Below are positions 61,601-64,000 of a DNA stretch of 64,000 bases, in pieces; position 1 is the first letter of the stretch, and each line of letters starts with the position of its first letter. A program made the translations under genes and the position numbers. The notes beneath the pieces were generated by a model, which saw only the letters and a list, made by a program, of their open reading frames with translations, did no database searches and was not told where the DNA came from. Source of the DNA: an uncultured Methanoregula sp. Lineage in GTDB: Archaea > Halobacteriota > Methanomicrobia > Methanomicrobiales > Methanospirillaceae. The stretch covers positions 806,001-870,000 of the forward strand of contig NZ_OY787453.1 of assembly GCF_963678795.1 (NCBI RefSeq). Reading direction: 5' to 3'.

Positions 61601-62665
61601 TTATGCAATCCTCCTGAAAAGGGCATCAAAGAAATGCGCTTCCGTATCGCGGGGTCCCCCATGGGCTTCCGGGTGGAACTGGACGGTTGTGAGAGAGAGA
61701 TCCTCATTCTCGAACCCCTCAACGGTCCCGTCATTGACATTGGTGTACGTGACCTTCGATCCTTCCGGCAGGGATCCGGCATCAACAGCAAAGCCGTGGT
61801 TCTGGGTGGTGATGAAAATTCTCCCGTCTTTGTACCGGACCGGCTGGTTTGCCCCGCGGTGCCCGAACCTGAGCTTGTACGTGTTACCGCCCAGCGCGAG
61901 TGCTGAAACCTGGTTGCCCATGCAGATACCGAAGATCGGCAGCTGCCCGAGCAGTTCCCGGATGCACCGGATTGCATCGGTTGCCTGTTTGGGATCCCCG
62001 GGACCGTTGCTGACAAAGAGGGCATCGGGTTTGCAGGCAAGAATCTTGTCTGCGGTGGTATTGTAGGGGAAAATGTGCAGGTCGCCCCCGCGTTTTTGGA
62101 GGCTTGTTATCATGTTCTTCTTGATCCCGAGGTCGATCACGGCAATCCGTTTCCCGCTTCCCGGGATATGGTACGGTTCTTTGCAGGAGACTTCCGGGAT
62201 GGGGATGATATCGGTGATGGCAGGGGTTTTTCGTGCGAGTCTGACCGCGGCTTCCCCATCGTCACTCCCGACAATGAGGGCTGCCCGCATCGTCCCGTGA
62301 ACACGCAGCTTTATGGTCAGGGCACGGGTGTCGATACCGGAGAGGCCAAGGAGGTTGTTCTCTTCAAAGTAGGATCTGATTGACGGCTGGGCAGCGGGTT
62401 TCTCGCAGATCTCTTTTGTAATACATCCAAGGGCGCAGACTTTCCTGTTCTGGAAATTCTGCAGATCGACACCATAGTTCCCGATAAGCGGGAACGTGAA
62501 CATCAGGATCTGGCCGAAATAACTCGGATCCGTCAGGGACTCCATGTAGCCGGTCATCTGCGTATTGAATACGAGTTCGCCGGCACATTCCCCCTCGACA
62601 CCAAATCCCTCCCCAACTACGTATTGACCGTCTTCAAGACCCAGAACCGCCTTCATGATTTCCAT
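61601..62665 (-). CDS. carA: carbamoyl-phosphate synthase small (glutaminase) subunit
   Basis: 354 residues. Class I glutamine amidotransferase domain in the C-terminal half: FGICMGNQVSALALGG (catalytic Cys; GNQ where E. coli has GHQ), with HPEAHGGPRD holding the His and Glu. Ammonia is passed to carB, whose ATG follows the stop by one base, with AGGAGGAT as its ribosome binding site. Confidence 0.96.
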   Translation of the reverse strand: MEIMKAVLGLEDGQYVVGEGFGVEGECAGELVFNTQMTGYMESLTDPSYFGQILMFTFPLIGNYGVDLQNFQNRKVCALGCITKEICEKPAAQPSIRSYFEENNLLGLSGIDTRALTIKLRVHGTMRAALIVGSDDGEAAVRLARKTPAITDIIPIPEVSCKEPYHIPGSGKRIAVIDLGIKKNMITSLQKRGGDLHIFPYNTTADKILACKPDALFVSNGPGDPKQATDAIRCIRELLGQLPIFGICMGNQVSALALGGNTYKLRFGHRGANQPVRYKDGRIFITTQNHGFAVDAGSLPEGSKVTYTNVNDGTVEGFENEDLSLTTVQFHPEAHGGPRDTEAHFFDALFRRIA

Positions 62666-62849
62666 ATGTAATGTGCATGAATAGTTATTAACGATAGTGC
62701 AGGTGCCATTTGCTTTCTTATAATCGCCTGACGGAACCCCAATTACCAGTATTTTTTTGTCTGCAGGATCCTTCTGTCAGTTAAGATATGCATAAGAAGG
62801 TGAAAGGTCGATATTCAACTGTCAGTAACATCTATTGACGGTGTTTATC

Positions 62850-63347
62850 ATGGGAACATTAGGACGAAAAATTGTTGATACGGATGTCAAGGATCTCACA
62901 AACCTGCTCAACAAGGCATTTTCCGATGAATGGCTTGCCTATTACCAGTACTGGATCGGGTCGAAAATTGTCAAGGGACCCAACAAAGAAGCGGTTATTG
63001 CCGAGCTGACGCTCCACGCAACCGAGGAGCTTGCGCATGCAACCCTTCTCACAACAAGGATTATCCAGCTGGGCGGGACGCCGGTCACCAACCCCCAGCA
63101 GTGGTTCAAGCTGACCAACTGCGGGTATGAGGCTCCCGACGACCCGTTCATCGTAAAAGTCCTTGAGCAGAACATCAAGGGCGAGCAGTGCGCAATCAAA
63201 ACCTATAACGCACTCCTGAAAAAGACCCGGGACAAGGATCCGGTCACGTATAATATGCTCCTCACGATCCTCTCGCAGGAAGTGGAGCACGAAGAGGATC
63301 TCCAGGCCCTCCTTGAGGATGTCGAGATCATCATGAAGAACAAGTGA
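62850..63347 (+). CDS. ferritin-like diiron protein
   Basis: 165 residues from ATG 62850. A four-helix bundle with diiron ligand pattern: Glu in SDEWLAYYQY, ExxH in ATEELAHATLL, Glu in KGEQCAIKTYN, and ExxH in SQEVEHEEDL. Similar small bacterioferritin/Dps-like proteins in methanogens store iron or detoxify peroxide. No heme ligand seen. It lies between carA and the glutaredoxin/ferredoxin:thioredoxin reductase pair, all consistent with oxidative stress defence. Confidence 0.82.
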   Translation: MGTLGRKIVDTDVKDLTNLLNKAFSDEWLAYYQYWIGSKIVKGPNKEAVIAELTLHATEELAHATLLTTRIIQLGGTPVTNPQQWFKLTNCGYEAPDDPFIVKVLEQNIKGEQCAIKTYNALLKKTRDKDPVTYNMLLTILSQEVEHEEDLQALLEDVEIIMKNK

Positions 63348-63458
63348 CGGGTTTTTCTCATCACCTCTTTTTTTTAGTCCTGTTCCGGTTTTCACTATCC
63401 CCGGTTATTTATAGTATATGCCGCAATCTCCTTTCACTAATACGGATACGTGGCTATC

Positions 63459-63740
63459 ATGGCTGTCGAACATGTGAACGGGAAAAACACGGGTAACGTC
63501 ATGTTGTACGCTCTCTCCACCTGCGGGTGGTGCGGTAAGACAAAAGATCTGCTGCGGCAGCTCGGCATTGAATTCAGTTTTGTGTATGTCGACCTGCTTG
63601 AGGGCGATGAGCAGAACAATGCAATGGATGCCGTTGAGAAATGGAACCCGAGCGGTTCGTTCCCGACGCTCGTCATCAATGACAAAAAATCCATTGTCGG
63701 TTTCCGCGAACAGGAAATCCGGGAGGCTTTTGCTGCATGA
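63459..63740 (+). CDS. glutaredoxin/thioredoxin-like protein
   Basis: 93 residues from ATG 63459 (GTG at 63450 also possible). Thioredoxin fold with the active site TCGWCGKTK (CxxC) and the cis-Pro in GSFPTLVI. Methanogens generally lack glutathione, so the partner reductant is likely the ferredoxin:thioredoxin reductase encoded next, with which it overlaps by 4 bases (ATGA). Confidence 0.88.
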   Translation: MAVEHVNGKNTGNVMLYALSTCGWCGKTKDLLRQLGIEFSFVYVDLLEGDEQNNAMDAVEKWNPSGSFPTLVINDKKSIVGFREQEIREAFAA

Positions 63741-64000
63741 TTATGCCCGGTACCAGTGACCGTGAACTTGAACGTGTTTACCTCTCACTCAAAAAAGAGG
63801 CCGAGGGAGGCGGGTACCGCTTCAATCCCGACCCGGAATTTACGAAGAACCTTATTTCGGGTCTCTTAAAAAACGAACAGCGGTACGGGTACCGGGCATG
63901 TCCCTGCCGTCTGGCTACCGGCAGGAAGGAGGATGACCTAGATATCATCTGTCCCTGCGATTACCGGGATCCCGATATCGATGCATTTGGTGCCTGCTAT
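63737..64000 (+). CDS. ferredoxin:thioredoxin reductase catalytic subunit (partial)
   Basis: The first 88 residues, cut by the window end. Catalytic cysteines match the family: CPCR (residues 55-58), CPCDYRD (72-78) and GACY at the end, as in the [4Fe-4S]/disulfide catalytic chain. It takes electrons from ferredoxin and passes them to the adjacent thioredoxin-like protein. A second ATG at 63743 is also possible. Confidence 0.9.
   Translation, partial: MIMPGTSDRELERVYLSLKKEAEGGGYRFNPDPEFTKNLISGLLKNEQRYGYRACPCRLATGRKEDDLDIICPCDYRDPDIDAFGACY

Noticed and set aside
1..64000. tRNA or rRNA genes
   Set aside because: No T-loop GGTTCGAATC-type block with paired arms or rRNA-like segment was found in the gene-free stretches by eye.

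Overview
The window reads as chromosome of a hydrogenotrophic methanogenic archaeon, most likely Methanomicrobiales close to Methanoregula. Evidence: methanogenesis marker proteins 2, 4 (MtxX) and 14, an archaeal-type methionine adenosyltransferase, archaeal RfcL with a C-terminal PCNA-binding motif, an HMf-type histone, archaemetzincin, CDP-archaeol synthase, a tetraether-lipid-synthase-type radical SAM enzyme, a Tfx-type regulator and a large PKD-repeat surface protein. The genus is inferred from protein style; no rRNA or tRNA gene was recognised here.

Layout. 0-9 kb: ProC-like protein, a flavodoxin/ferredoxin (EFR1-type) protein behind a palindromic operator, TetR regulator, small membrane/secreted and repeat proteins, histone-deacetylase-family enzyme, archaemetzincin. 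9-21 kb: rfcL, Mmp2-MtxX, histone, an AT-rich CAP-domain gene, a metK-hisG-hisA-hisB cluster, zinc-ribbon proteins and a Tfx regulator. 21-31 kb: one 2955-residue PKD/NHL surface protein followed upstream by a perfect 19-bp tandem repeat array. 31-33 kb: a PIN-domain toxin-antitoxin cassette between direct repeats and a frameshifted gene. 33-37 kb: aldo-keto reductase, TetR and ABC exporter in one operon. 37.8-44 kb: fumarase, 2-oxoglutarate:ferredoxin oxidoreductase and succinyl-CoA synthetase (fum-kor-suc), a near-continuous partial reductive TCA cluster.

44-48 kb is a decayed defence island: two RelE-type modules, 3' scrap of hsdS, 5' scrap of hsdM, an MntA/HepT pair whose toxin carries an in-frame stop, and an intact paralogue of the frameshifted gene at 32.5 kb. 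48-63 kb returns to housekeeping: tes and carS head to head (membrane lipid), pyrE-purD-argF, Mmp14, argG, carAB, a cupredoxin-fold lipoprotein without copper ligands, a ferritin-like protein, and a glutaredoxin next to a ferredoxin:thioredoxin reductase catalytic subunit cut by the window end.

GC-rich, strongly self-complementary intergenic elements recur (13.5, 31.9, 48.1, 53.3-53.6, 55.8-56.3 kb) and form at least three small families. The most unusual items are the hairpin minisatellite upstream of the giant surface gene, the NHL propeller nested inside a PKD domain, three copies of an unnamed ~250-residue module in that protein, the three-stem 102-bp element at 46.1 kb, and the eroded restriction/toxin island.
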